The position numbers and the translations under genes are program-made. DNA of 64,000 nucleotides from NCBI RefSeq assembly GCF_900091495.1, contig NZ_LT607413.1, forward strand, positions 3,534,001 through 3,598,000, given 5' to 3'. This DNA is from Micromonospora echinospora. Lineage in GTDB: Bacteria > Actinomycetota > Actinomycetes > Mycobacteriales > Micromonosporaceae. The notes beneath the pieces were generated by a model. The model saw only the letters and a program-made list of their open reading frames with translations. It ran no database searches and was not told where the DNA came from. Positions 47,144-55,813 of the stretch are shown here, in pieces; position 1 is the first letter of the stretch; each line of letters begins with the position of its first letter.

Positions 47144-47512
47144 TCAGGGCACCGTGCGCTCGACCGCCGCCCGTCCCTCCCGCTCCAGGTCGCGCCGCGC
47201 CCGTTCGACGTTCGCCGGATCCGGGTCCTGACCCCGGGCCACCGCCAGGTCCTCCGGCTCCCAGGGCTGCTCCGCGCCGGTACGGACGGTCGTACGGTCC
47301 CCGCCGCCGGTGCTCCGGTACGGGTCGCCGATCAGCTCGTCGGTGCCACCGCGCTCCGCCGGGGACTCGCCCGGGGCCACGAAGTCCGGGTTCTCGTCGT
47401 CCGGGCCGCCGCCGGTCACCAACTGCGGCACGGTCGTCTCGTCGTCCGCCGCGGCGGCCATCTCGGGGCTCTCCTCCAGCGGCCGGTCGGCATTGCGGTC
47501 GCGATCCGTCAT
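47144..47512 (-). CDS. Acidic hypothetical protein
   Basis: 122 residues from ATG 47512, with GGAGGG 8 nt upstream. Very rich in Asp, Glu, Pro and Arg, without hydrophobic core or signal peptide; likely intrinsically disordered (for example DRDRNADRPLEESPEMAAAA and PQLVTGGGPDDENPDFVAPG). I do not recognise a family. It is the last of three small minus-strand hypothetical genes, but a terminator separates it from the next one. Confidence 0.6.
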   Translation of the reverse strand: MTDRDRNADRPLEESPEMAAAADDETTVPQLVTGGGPDDENPDFVAPGESPAERGGTDELIGDPYRSTGGGDRTTVRTGAEQPWEPEDLAVARGQDPDPANVERARRDLEREGRAAVERTVP

Positions 47513-47629
47513 CGTTGCTGCCCTCCTGTCCCCAGGCGCGTTCCGTGATCCCTCTCGCGTACCCCGCAGAACCCACCCCATGCGCCCGACCGGTTCGCGC
47601 GACCGGTCCGTCCTGCGCGCTGCGCACGG

Positions 47630-47666
47630 CGGAACACCCCGGACGCGACGCGTCCGGGGTGTTCCG
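47630..47666 (-). terminator. Hairpin after the 329-residue gene
   Basis: Inverted repeat CGGAACACCCCGGACGCG / CGCGTCCGGGGTGTTCCG with a 1-nt centre (about 16 bp stem with a 5-nt loop in RNA), 20 bp past the stop on the minus strand. Confidence 0.85.
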
Positions 47667-47686
47667 GAGGTGCCGGGTCCGCCGGT

Positions 47687-48676
47687 TCAGCGGCCGAGGA
47701 CCCGGTCGAGGAAGTCGCGGTACTGGCGCACCGCCTGGCGGAGCTGCTCGGTGTCGGCGGAGCCGTCGTCCTGCCAGCCGCCGATCCGGTTCTTCTGCTC
47801 GGCCAGGGCCGCGGCGAGCGCGTGGATCGCCTCCTCCACCAGGCCCTGGGCCTGCCCGGCCGCCGCCTTGGGATCGTCGACGAAGCGGAGCTGGACGTCC
47901 CGCCAGCGGTCCCGGAAGCCCTGCGCGGTCCCCGGGTCGAAGAGCGTCGCCGGCTCGGCGAGGGCGGACGCGGAGGAGCCGGTCGTGCCGGCGGCGGTGA
48001 GCGTGTCCGGGGCGCCGTCGGTGGACACCGGCACCGGGGCGGCGTCCGGGTCCACCATCGCCGGGGCCGGGCTGCCGTAGCCGGCACCAGCGCCGGTGGC
48101 GGTGGCGGTGCCGGTGGCGGCGTCCGGGCGTACCCCGGTCTCCCGGCGGTCGTCGGTCCGGTCGCTGCCGGGTGCCTCGCCCCGGTGCCGACCGGCCGGC
48201 TCGGCCTCGTCGATGGTCTGCGCGCGGTGGTGTCCGTGCAGCAGCGCGGTGGGGTCCGCCCGGCGGTCGGACCCCTGCTCGCCGGTGGTGCCGTCGCCCG
48301 GGCGGGCGGTGCGTTCCTCACGCGGGTCCGGCTCGTCGGCCGGGATCGGGCTGGCCAGCGCCGAGGCGGCCACCGCACCGCCGACCGTGGTCGCGCCGAA
48401 GGCGGTCGGCACCGGGCCGGGCTGGTGGAAGTCCGTCCGGTCCACGTCGACCCCGTCCGGGTCGTTCCGTCGTTCCGTGGCCCGGTCGTGGCCCTGGCCG
48501 TCCCGGCGCGCGGACGGGTCGTCGAAGGTGCCCCGGTCGTCGAGCGCGTCCTCGGGCACCTCGGTCCGCCCGGCGCGGTCCCCGCGCCGGGCCGCCGTGC
48601 CGTCCGGCGACGGCACCGGTACGGGCTCCGAGCGGACCACCTCGGTCTGGTCGGTCTGCTGCTCCTGCTGGCGCAT
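47687..48676 (-). CDS. Hypothetical protein with C-terminal domain shared with its neighbour
   Basis: 329 residues, GAGGAGG before the ATG. The first 230 residues are disordered, rich in Asp, Arg, Pro, Thr and Ala. The last 95 (FRDRWRDVQLRFVDDPKAAA, then LVEEAIHALAAALAEQKN and DTEQLRQAVRQYRDFLDRVL) match the C-terminal part of the protein encoded just upstream (AWEEVQLRFVDTPAEAVGDA, TEELRQAVVHYRALVADLLG). So the pair arose by duplication of this domain. The genes are 12 bp apart and form an operon. Function unknown; no signal peptide. Confidence 0.75.
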   Translation of the reverse strand: MRQQEQQTDQTEVVRSEPVPVPSPDGTAARRGDRAGRTEVPEDALDDRGTFDDPSARRDGQGHDRATERRNDPDGVDVDRTDFHQPGPVPTAFGATTVGGAVAASALASPIPADEPDPREERTARPGDGTTGEQGSDRRADPTALLHGHHRAQTIDEAEPAGRHRGEAPGSDRTDDRRETGVRPDAATGTATATGAGAGYGSPAPAMVDPDAAPVPVSTDGAPDTLTAAGTTGSSASALAEPATLFDPGTAQGFRDRWRDVQLRFVDDPKAAAGQAQGLVEEAIHALAAALAEQKNRIGGWQDDGSADTEQLRQAVRQYRDFLDRVLGR

Positions 48677-48688
48677 GCGGCGGCCTCC

Positions 48689-49291
48689 TCAGCGGCTCGT
48701 GACGTCGTGTGGGGTCTCGGTCTCCTCGGCGCGGCGCGGTGCCGGCGGCTGGGCCGCGACCGGCTCGCCACCGAGCAGGTCGGCGACGAGCGCCCGGTAG
48801 TGGACGACCGCCTGCCGCAACTCCTCGGTGCTGGCCTCGCCGCGCTCGTTGCGCAGGTGGATCTCGTGGGCCTCCCGGTAGCGGGTGAGCGTGCGGGCGT
48901 GCTCGACGGAGAGGTGGGCGGCCTGCTGGTCGAAGTCCCCGGTCGGGTAACCGCGCTCGGCGACCAGCCGGGACACGAGCGCGTCGGCGTCGCCGACCGC
49001 CTCGGCGGGGGTGTCGACGAAGCGGAGCTGGACCTCCTCCCACGCGGTGGCGTAACGGGCGCGCGACTCGGGGTCGAGCGGGGTCAGGGTCAGCTCGGCG
49101 TGCCGGCGCTCGCGCTCGCGGAGTTCCTTCTCCGCCTCGCTGCGACTGGCCCGCTCGGCGACCACCCGGTCGTACTCGGGTCCGAACCGCTGGCGCAGCT
49201 GACGGCGGCGCGCGGCGGTCACGGCCAGCGTGATTCCGGCGGCGATCACAAGTACGACGAGAACGATGACGACTACCTGCGTGGGCGACAT
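48689..49291 (-). CDS. Membrane-anchored hypothetical protein sharing a domain with its neighbour
   Basis: 200 residues from ATG 49291 (AAGGAGGAGG). One N-terminal membrane helix (VVVIVLVVLVIAAGITLAV), then a basic/charged helix (EYDRVVAERASRSEAEKELR) and the domain also found at the C-terminus of the 329-residue protein: RYATAWEEVQLRFVDTPAEA, HARTLTRYREAHEIHLRNER and TEELRQAVVHYRALVADL. The C-terminal 25 residues are disordered. The family is known to me only as actinobacterial hypotheticals. First gene of the pair. Confidence 0.75.
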   Translation of the reverse strand: MSPTQVVVIVLVVLVIAAGITLAVTAARRRQLRQRFGPEYDRVVAERASRSEAEKELRERERRHAELTLTPLDPESRARYATAWEEVQLRFVDTPAEAVGDADALVSRLVAERGYPTGDFDQQAAHLSVEHARTLTRYREAHEIHLRNERGEASTEELRQAVVHYRALVADLLGGEPVAAQPPAPRRAEETETPHDVTSR

Positions 49292-49443
49292 GGCCTCCTC
49301 CTTCGTCACCTGCTATTCCCGCGTCGACCTGATCGCCAATCCCGATTGCGCCTACTTTCCCGCTGACGCGCCCGACATGACCGGGCCCACGTGGTGATCT
49401 TCGCCAGAAACTTGACTCGATCCAGGAAACGATTTTGCTGGGG

Positions 49444-50124
49444 TTAGTGCTGGTTTGCCCCACGCCGACCGTCGGACGAGGGGTCGCCCAGTCCCTCGTC
49501 CCGGGCCGCGGTGATCGCCTCGGCGCGGCTGTTCACCTGGAGCTTCACCAGGATGGCGGAGACGTTGTTCCGCACCGTCTTGGGACTCAGCCCGAGCCGC
49601 TGCGCGATCCCGGCGTTGGGCAGGCCCCGGGCCAGCAGCCCGAGGATCTCCCGTTCCCGATCGGTGAGCTGCGGGAACGGCTCCGGGCGGTCGGAACCGG
49701 CGCGGAACAGCAGCGCGGCCCGACCCGCGACGGCGGCCCCGAGGACCAGGTCGCCGCTGGCCACCGCCCGGATACTGCGCTCCACGTCGGCGGCGCTGGC
49801 GCCCTTGAGCAGGTAGCCACGGGCCCCGGCGCGCATCGCCGCGACCAGCGACGCGTCGTCGGAGAGCATGGTCACGACCAGCACGCCGACGTCGGGGTGG
49901 TCGCGGGTGAGCACCCGGGTCGCCTCGACGCCGGAGCCCTGCCCGAAGTGCAGGTCCATCAGCACGACCGAGGGCCGTACGCGCGTGACGACCTGCAACG
50001 CGGTCGCCACGTCGGCGGCCTCGCCCACGCACTCGATGCCGTCGAGCGTGGACAGCAACGCCGTCATGCCGAGCCGGAAGACAGGGTGGTCGTCCACCAC
50101 GACGACCTGGATCGGTGCGCTCAC
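49444..50124 (-). CDS. NarL/LuxR-type response regulator
   Basis: 226 residues, GTG start overlapping the kinase stop by 4 bp. Receiver domain at 1-120: acidic pair in VVVVDDHPVFR, phosphorylated Asp57 in VVLMDLHFGQGSG, Lys in YLLKGAS. LuxR-type helix-turn-helix at about 150-210 (LTDREREILGLLARGLPNAG, LGLSPKTVRNNVSAILVKL). Partner of the kinase encoded just upstream in the same unit. Targets unknown. The 152-bp gap downstream (49292-49443) is upstream of the next gene; it is less GC-rich and likely contains that promoter. Confidence 0.94.
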   Translation of the reverse strand: MSAPIQVVVVDDHPVFRLGMTALLSTLDGIECVGEAADVATALQVVTRVRPSVVLMDLHFGQGSGVEATRVLTRDHPDVGVLVVTMLSDDASLVAAMRAGARGYLLKGASAADVERSIRAVASGDLVLGAAVAGRAALLFRAGSDRPEPFPQLTDREREILGLLARGLPNAGIAQRLGLSPKTVRNNVSAILVKLQVNSRAEAITAARDEGLGDPSSDGRRGANQH

Positions 50125-52058
50125 GGCAGCTCCAGGGGGATGGTCAGCCGCACCATGGTGCCGCGTGGGTCGGCCGGGCCGATGGTGAGGGTTCCACCGA
50201 TGCCGTCGGCCCGTTCCCGCATCGCGTGCAGGCCGACGCCCCGGGTCGACCCGACGGGCGGGCCCTGACCGTGGTCGGTGACGACGACCCGCAGCAGGTC
50301 CGGCCGCCGCTCCAGGGTGACCGTGCAGTGGTTCACCCCGGCGTGCCGGTGCACGTTGCGCACCGCCTCGGCGGTCACTCCGTAGGCGGCGGTGGCGACC
50401 GAGCCGGGCAGCGGGTCGAGCGGCACCGGGACGTGCACGGCGATGTCCAGCCCGGCCCGCGCGTACTGGTCGCGCAGGGTGCCCACCGCGGGTTCCAGGC
50501 CGCCGTCGGCGAGCACCGGCGGCAACAGGCCGTGCGCCAGGTCCCGGACGTCCTCGGCGCGCGTGGTCAGCTCGGCGATCAGCCGCTCCAGCAGGTCGTC
50601 CGCGCGGGCCGGGTCGCGGTGCAGCAGGTTGCGGGTGGCGGCGAGGCCGAGACCGATGCCGCTCAGCGCCGGGCCGAGCCCGTCGTGCAGGTCCCGACGC
50701 AGGGCCCGGCGCTCCTCGTCGCGGGCCTCGGCGAGCCGTCGCCGCGAGCGGGTCAGCTCCTCGTTGGTCCGGGCGAGATCCACCACGGCGGCGACCACCG
50801 GGGCGAGCCCGGTGAGCGCGTCGGTGACCCGGCCGCCGAGCAGTTCCCCCGGACGCGGCCAGGCGTGCAGGTACCCGACCGGGCGACCTCCACTGGTCAG
50901 CGGCACGGTCACCGGCGTGCCCCCGGCACGCGGGGGCGGCTCGGGCCCGTCGGCGGTGACCAGCACCTCGGCGAGGCGCAGCGCGGCGGCGATCACCGGC
51001 CCCAGCTCGGCGGAGCTGTGCAGGCTGTGGGCGACCCGGCGCATCAGGGGCTCCGGGCTGTCGCCGTGCACCAGCCGGTCCACGCCACGCTGCACCCACT
51101 GCCGCACCGGCTGGAAGGCGACCGCGATGGCGGCGGTCACCACGATCCGGGGCGCGGACGACGCGTCCGGCAGCACCCGGTCGAGCACGGTGACCCCGGC
51201 GCTGTACCCGGCGATCACCCCGGCGGTCATCAGGTACCAGACCAGGGCCCGCCGCACCGCCAACCGCAGCCCCCACATCTGCTGGCGGAGCACCACCACG
51301 GCGACCGCCGCCGGGAAGAACGCCTGCGAGGCGAGCATCAGCAGGGCGGGCACCGAGGCGGGCAACACCGGCGGCAGCACGGTGACCAGGAACGCGAGGG
51401 TCAGCAGCGTACTGCCCGCGGTCGCCCAGCCCATGCCGTGCCGCTGCTGGCGCGGGCCGTGCCTCCAGCGCCACGCGCAGGCCGCCGCGGCGAGCAGACC
51501 GAGCAGCACCAGGGCGTACCCGACCGACCCGGCGAGCGCGGCGCGGACCGCCGTGGCGGTGGGCCCGAGCGGGACCAGGCCGCGTGGTGGCGGCGCGGTC
51601 AGCACGAGGACCCACATCAGCGCCACGTATCCGAGCCCGACGGCGACCGCGACCCGCTCGACGCGGGTCGGCGTCCGTTCCGGCAGCAGCCACGGCATCA
51701 CCACGACCAGCGCGTACAGGCCGGGAACCCAGGCCCAGTGATGCGCGGACAGCAACCAGTACGGGCCGTCGGCCAGCAGGTCCCACTGGGCGGCGAACGC
51801 GGACAGGGACCCGCCGACCCCGGCGGCCGCGACGATCCACCCGGCGAGCCGACCGCCGGTGCGTCGCCGGCTCAGCACGAGCCATGCGACGCCGCCGTAG
51901 ACGATCCCGTCCATGAGGTCCACCAGCGAGTACAGCTGGGTGTCGGTGAACGCCGGCAGCGCGACACACCACATCACGATCGCGGCGGTGGTGCACCCGG
52001 TGGTGACGGCGAGGACCACCCAGGCGGCGATCCGGTCGGGCGGGCGGGGAGTCGACAT
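50121..52058 (-). CDS. Multi-pass sensor histidine kinase (NarL-pair type)
   Basis: 645 residues. About nine N-terminal membrane helices (for example AGWIVAAAGVGGSLSAFAAQ and VPALLMLASQAFFPAAVAVV) form the sensor region; no large extracellular domain, so it probably senses something in the membrane. Then a GAF-like segment (about 325-440) and HisKA_3 with the phosphorylated His458 in RRDLHDGLGPALSGIG, and HATPase_c with AVRNVHRHAGVNHC and DHGQGPPVGSTRGVGL. Coupled to the response regulator gene by a 4-bp overlap. The signal is not known. Confidence 0.92.
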   Translation of the reverse strand: MSTPRPPDRIAAWVVLAVTTGCTTAAIVMWCVALPAFTDTQLYSLVDLMDGIVYGGVAWLVLSRRRTGGRLAGWIVAAAGVGGSLSAFAAQWDLLADGPYWLLSAHHWAWVPGLYALVVVMPWLLPERTPTRVERVAVAVGLGYVALMWVLVLTAPPPRGLVPLGPTATAVRAALAGSVGYALVLLGLLAAAACAWRWRHGPRQQRHGMGWATAGSTLLTLAFLVTVLPPVLPASVPALLMLASQAFFPAAVAVVVLRQQMWGLRLAVRRALVWYLMTAGVIAGYSAGVTVLDRVLPDASSAPRIVVTAAIAVAFQPVRQWVQRGVDRLVHGDSPEPLMRRVAHSLHSSAELGPVIAAALRLAEVLVTADGPEPPPRAGGTPVTVPLTSGGRPVGYLHAWPRPGELLGGRVTDALTGLAPVVAAVVDLARTNEELTRSRRRLAEARDEERRALRRDLHDGLGPALSGIGLGLAATRNLLHRDPARADDLLERLIAELTTRAEDVRDLAHGLLPPVLADGGLEPAVGTLRDQYARAGLDIAVHVPVPLDPLPGSVATAAYGVTAEAVRNVHRHAGVNHCTVTLERRPDLLRVVVTDHGQGPPVGSTRGVGLHAMRERADGIGGTLTIGPADPRGTMVRLTIPLELP

Positions 52059-52118
52059 GATCCATCCACTGTGTCAGTCGTCGCCGACGGCGGCGGACCA
52101 CCGTTCGGCCGGACATGC

Positions 52119-52154
52119 GCGCAGGGTCGGGCCGGTCCCGGCCCGACCCTGCGC
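52119..52154 (-). terminator. Hairpin after the large secreted-protein gene
   Basis: Perfect 15-bp arms GCGCAGGGTCGGGCC and GGCCCGACCCTGCGC around a 6-nt loop, 9 bp past the stop on the minus strand. It separates this gene from the two-component genes. Confidence 0.85.
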
Positions 52155-52162
52155 ACGCGTGC

Positions 52163-55100
52163 TCAGCTCGCCGTCACCGCCGCGCCGGTGACCCTGATCT
52201 GGTCGATCACCGAGGCGACCTCCGGCAGCCGTTCGGTGTAGACGTTCGCGGCCAGGCGCTGCGAGTGCGTCTCGTACAGTGCGCCGAGGGCGTCGGCCCG
52301 TTCGATGGCGACCGCGTGGATGCAGTTGCCCAGGTACTCGTTCGGCGAGCCGGGGCTGTCCGCGCCCGAGCAGGCCGGTGAGTAGATGGGCGTCTGCCCG
52401 GCCCGGGGGTCGATCTCGGTCATCCCGTCCGGGCACGGGTCACCGGCAGCGCTTTGCGTACATGGGGCGTAGTTCGCCTCGGCGACGACGTACGCCCGGC
52501 TGATGTTCGTCTGCGGCAGCTCCCGCCCCACCGGGGCGGCCGGGTGCCGGTAGTCGCTGGGCAGCGGCGTGTCCCCGAACAGGTGGCCGCTGAGCGACCC
52601 GTCGTTCTCCAGGGCGACCGGGAACCCGAGTCTGGTGTACGCCTGGAGCAGCCGCACCATCTCGGTGATCTTCTTGTTCTTCGCCCGCAGCTGCGACGTC
52701 GGGTCCGCGAACGCGTCGTTGACCACCTGGTGGTACTGCTTCTGCTTGCCCCACAGCATGCGGTCGGCCTTGGTCCGGGCGATGGTGAGCCGTTCCGGGT
52801 TGTCGGCCGAACCGGCTCCGCTCTCGAACGCGGTCCGGTGCCCACCGTCCTCGTACCTCATCACGTACGTCTCGTCGTGGCAGTAGCCGGTGGGCGGGTT
52901 CTCCCGGGTGCTCCAGGAGCAGATGATTCCGGCGCTGTGCGTGTTGCGGTGGCTCCGCACGTCCATCCAGAAGTCGCCCTGGTTCAGGCTCATCTGTTGG
53001 CGCACGGTGAGCTGGAGGTCCGCCGTGGTGGTCTCCAGGCGCGGTCCGGTGGTGGTCCGGAAGTTGACGAAGACGGCGTCGTAGCAGATCCGGAAGTGGG
53101 GCTGGAACTGCTCCTTCGTCCCGTAGGTGAGGAGCTGCAACGCATTCGGCAGGTCGGCGAGCTGGACGTTGGCCGGAATCTGGACCCGGGGCAGCCCGTC
53201 CTGCCCGCAGCCGTTCATCTTGCCATCGGCGTTGTACGACTTCTCGTCCTTGCCCTGCGCGTTGGGAACGGCTGACCAGTACGAGCGGGTGTTGGTGAGC
53301 CGCACCGGCGGTGCCTGGTCCGGGCCGTACCACGGGTTGTAGCCGCCGCCGGTGACCGAGTCCCGCAACCGCCGGAGTTCGGCCGACTGGGCGTTGACCG
53401 CGCTCCGGTAGCCGTCGACGAGGCCGGTGAACAACGCGTTGCGGTGCCCGTCCGGACCGGGCTGGCTGAACCGGCTGCCGGCGTCCAGGATGCTCTGGCC
53501 GGAGCGGCGAAGCCGGACGGCGAACGAGTTCTCGCTGGTCATGTCGCCGGCGAGCGCGGGATTCTCCAGGGCGAGGGCGTTGTACGCGCGCGCGGACATC
53601 GTCCACACCCCGGCGTGCGGCACCCGGTTCGTCGCCGGGAAGGTCGGGTCCCACGTCCGGGCCAGGTGGGACAAATAGTCGACGGCGCCGTACGGGCCCT
53701 TCTCGTCGAGCACCCGTGCCGGGTCGGTGCCGGGCTGCGCCCACTCGGTGGGGGTGAGCACGAACGGCGCGCCGGTGCTGGTGGACGTGGCGGTGGTGAA
53801 CAACCGGCCCTCGGCCTCGTCGTACTGCGCGACGCCGAGCGTGCGCCCGTTCCGCGCCCGGTAACCGACGTACGTGTTGATCACATACTCGGTGTCGCTG
53901 AGGGCGCTCTTCTTCAACGCCTCCTGCATGGACAGGCTGAGCTGGTCCACTCGGCTCTCCAGGCCGCCGATCTGGCGCTTCACCGCGTCGATGTCGCGGA
54001 TGATCCCGTCGAGGTCGGTGCTCATCTTCAACATGATCGACATCACGTCGTCGTAGATCGCCGTCAACATCGCCTCGACCCGGTCGAACCGGTCGTGCAT
54101 CTCGGTGCGCAGGGCGGCCACCTGTTCCCGGAGCTTGCCGATCTCCTGCATGACCAGTTCGTGCTCGGACGGACCGGAACCGAAGAAGAGCGGCGCGAGC
54201 GTCATCACCGCGCCGAGCACGTTGCCGGTGAGCACGATCGTGCTCAGCGAGCCGAGCGCCTCGCTGAGCCCGAGGCCGGCGACCGTGGGCAGGTACTGGT
54301 TGATCGCGGTGGCGATGCCGACGGCGGCCTTGCCGAGCGCCAGCACCTCCTTGCCGGCCTTCTCGTCGGCGAAGCCGGCGAGCGTGGCGAGGATGCTGAC
54401 GGCGGACCCGGCCGCGTCGATGGCGACCTGTCGGCTCGCGGCCTCGGCGAGCGCGTTCGTGTAGTCCTGTGGGGTGGGCTTCGGGCCCGGACCGACCGGG
54501 TACTTCAGGTCCGCCGCCGCGAGCCGCTCGATGATCTCCGCGTTCTGCCCGGAGACCTTGTCGAGGGCCGTGGTGAGCTGGGTACGCAGCGCGGCCAGGT
54601 ACGCCTGCTCGTTCCCGAGGTGCTCCAGGATGGCCTCGGTGTTGATGAACGAGGCGAGCACCGGGTCGGCGAGCAGCTGCTCCGTGGTGGCTGTGGCCCG
54701 CACGTTGACCTGCGCGCCGATCGTGCCGTCCCACGCGGCGGCCAGGTCCGCGTCCTGGGCGGCGGCGCGGGTGAGCTGTCCCCAGGCCCGTTCCTGCACC
54801 CCGTACAGCGCGTCCATCCAGCGGTAGTGCTGGTAGGCGCTGGTGACCGCGTCCTCGACCTCGGCGGACGCCGTCACCGTCCCGCCGATGGTGGCGTCCA
54901 GCAGTGCCTTGACCATCGGCGCGCCGATCGACACCCCGGGTACGCCGGACAACGCGTCGATGACCTTGATCGTGGTGGCGTACGTGGTCCGGGCGGTGGT
55001 GTCGGAGACGCCGGCCGCGTCCACGGCCTGCCGGGTGGCGACCAGGTGCCGCACCACATCGTCCCGGGAGGCGCCCCGGTTGGCCGTCCGCCAGTCCAAC

Positions 55101-55324
55101 AGCTCCGCGGTGAGGACCAGGTTCTTCAGCCCGGCTACGCCACCGTTGTGGGCCCGCATGTAGGCCGCGAACACCCCGTCGTGGAACTTCGCGGCCTGGT
55201 AGTCCACCGGGTCGGTGGCGACCGCCGGGCTGGGTGCCAGCGCCACGACCGCCGCGACGGCTGCGGCGATCAGCGGGCGTAGCCACGCCCGGCGACGCCG
55301 GACGCGTCTGGGAAACACACGCAC
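52163..55324 (-). CDS. Large secreted protein of unknown function with helical hydrophobic and coiled-coil regions
   Basis: 1053 residues from GTG 55324, the start with a good site (CAGGAGGATCCC). Arg-rich signal peptide (PLIAAAVAAVVALAPSPAVA). Residues about 30-330 are helical; about 330-390 hold hydrophobic segments (AAGSAVSILATLAGFADEKA, STIVLTGNVLGAVMTLAPLF). Residues about 400-490 are a predicted coiled coil (EIGKLREQVAALRTEMHDRF, VKRQIGGLESRVDQLSLSMQ). The rest is a mixed domain with several Cys pairs, such as IICSWSTRENPPTGYCHDE and CTQSAAGDPCPDG. I recognise no named family; the hydrophobic-then-coiled-coil plan recalls alpha-helical pore-forming proteins, which is only an analogy. 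Divergent from the peptide/JmjC genes. Confidence 0.75.
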   Translation of the reverse strand: MRVFPRRVRRRRAWLRPLIAAAVAAVVALAPSPAVATDPVDYQAAKFHDGVFAAYMRAHNGGVAGLKNLVLTAELLDWRTANRGASRDDVVRHLVATRQAVDAAGVSDTTARTTYATTIKVIDALSGVPGVSIGAPMVKALLDATIGGTVTASAEVEDAVTSAYQHYRWMDALYGVQERAWGQLTRAAAQDADLAAAWDGTIGAQVNVRATATTEQLLADPVLASFINTEAILEHLGNEQAYLAALRTQLTTALDKVSGQNAEIIERLAAADLKYPVGPGPKPTPQDYTNALAEAASRQVAIDAAGSAVSILATLAGFADEKAGKEVLALGKAAVGIATAINQYLPTVAGLGLSEALGSLSTIVLTGNVLGAVMTLAPLFFGSGPSEHELVMQEIGKLREQVAALRTEMHDRFDRVEAMLTAIYDDVMSIMLKMSTDLDGIIRDIDAVKRQIGGLESRVDQLSLSMQEALKKSALSDTEYVINTYVGYRARNGRTLGVAQYDEAEGRLFTTATSTSTGAPFVLTPTEWAQPGTDPARVLDEKGPYGAVDYLSHLARTWDPTFPATNRVPHAGVWTMSARAYNALALENPALAGDMTSENSFAVRLRRSGQSILDAGSRFSQPGPDGHRNALFTGLVDGYRSAVNAQSAELRRLRDSVTGGGYNPWYGPDQAPPVRLTNTRSYWSAVPNAQGKDEKSYNADGKMNGCGQDGLPRVQIPANVQLADLPNALQLLTYGTKEQFQPHFRICYDAVFVNFRTTTGPRLETTTADLQLTVRQQMSLNQGDFWMDVRSHRNTHSAGIICSWSTRENPPTGYCHDETYVMRYEDGGHRTAFESGAGSADNPERLTIARTKADRMLWGKQKQYHQVVNDAFADPTSQLRAKNKKITEMVRLLQAYTRLGFPVALENDGSLSGHLFGDTPLPSDYRHPAAPVGRELPQTNISRAYVVAEANYAPCTQSAAGDPCPDGMTEIDPRAGQTPIYSPACSGADSPGSPNEYLGNCIHAVAIERADALGALYETHSQRLAANVYTERLPEVASVIDQIRVTGAAVTAS

Positions 55325-55427
55325 GTCGGGATCCTCCTGATCCGTCCGCGCCAACCGGTCGGCAGGCGCGGACGGCAGTGTGCGGGTGGCGCGGTCCCGG
55401 CCAGCAGAGGCGGGAGTCCCGGGACGG

Positions 55428-55488
55428 CCGGGACACGGTGGTACCGCCGTTCGGGTGATCCCGGGTGTCCCGGCCGGGTCGGGACACC
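55428..55488. promoter_or_regulatory. Triple half-site cluster in the divergent promoter region
   Basis: CCGGGACAC at 55428-55436, and a palindrome GGTGTCCCG (55464-55472) / CGGGACACC (55480-55488) 28 bp further on. The three related half-sites lie between the secreted-protein gene and the repeat peptide gene and may be a common operator. The binding protein is unknown. Confidence 0.4.
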
Positions 55489-55531
55489 GGCCCCTGGCGA
55501 CCGGGACGGCGCGGCCCGTTGACTGTCGGTC

Positions 55532-55813
55532 ATGACCTCTTCTCCGGACCACATCCCGGCCCACGTCAAGGGTTCCTACGTCAACTGCGACCAGTACACC
55601 CGCGAGGCGCGGCTCACCCCGCCGCCGGTCACCGACCACTTCCCGGCGCACGTCAAGAACTCGTACGTCAACTGCTCCGAGTACGCCCGCGAGGCGCGGC
55701 TCACTCCGCCGCCGGCCGCCGAGCACTTCCCGGCGCACGTCAAGAACTCGTACCCGACCTGCCAGGAAAGGGTGCGGACGGCCCAGCTCACCGCCGTGCC
55801 GGCAGCGGCATGA
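55532..55813 (+). CDS. Triple-repeat peptide, probable precursor/substrate of the JmjC oxygenase
   Basis: 93 residues: a 5-residue start, then three 29-residue repeats at 6-34, 35-63 and 64-93. The common part is H-[IF]-PAHVK-x-SY-x-x-C; repeats 1 and 2 also share REARLTPPP, while repeat 3 diverges after its Cys. Each repeat has one Cys (19, 48, 77) and two His. No signal peptide, no membrane helix, no known domain. The stop overlaps the start of the JmjC gene (ATGA). This is the pattern of multi-core modified peptides, or of a tandem hydroxylation substrate. No ribosome site is clear before the ATG, so it may be leaderless. No protease, transporter or other maturation gene is adjacent. Confidence 0.75.
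   Translation: MTSSPDHIPAHVKGSYVNCDQYTREARLTPPPVTDHFPAHVKNSYVNCSEYAREARLTPPPAAEHFPAHVKNSYPTCQERVRTAQLTAVPAAA
55547..55810. repeat. Three in-frame 87-bp direct repeats
   Basis: Units 55547-55633, 55634-55720 and 55721-55810 encode the peptide repeats. Units 1 and 2 are most similar and differ in part by synonymous changes (for example GCCCACGTCAAG versus GCGCACGTCAAG), which points to selection on the amino acids rather than very recent copying. Confidence 0.85.

Noticed and set aside
52163-55738. Longer version of the secreted protein starting upstream of 55324
   Set aside because: The extension is low complexity and runs over the divergent peptide gene; GTG 55324 has a good ribosome site followed by a proper signal peptide.
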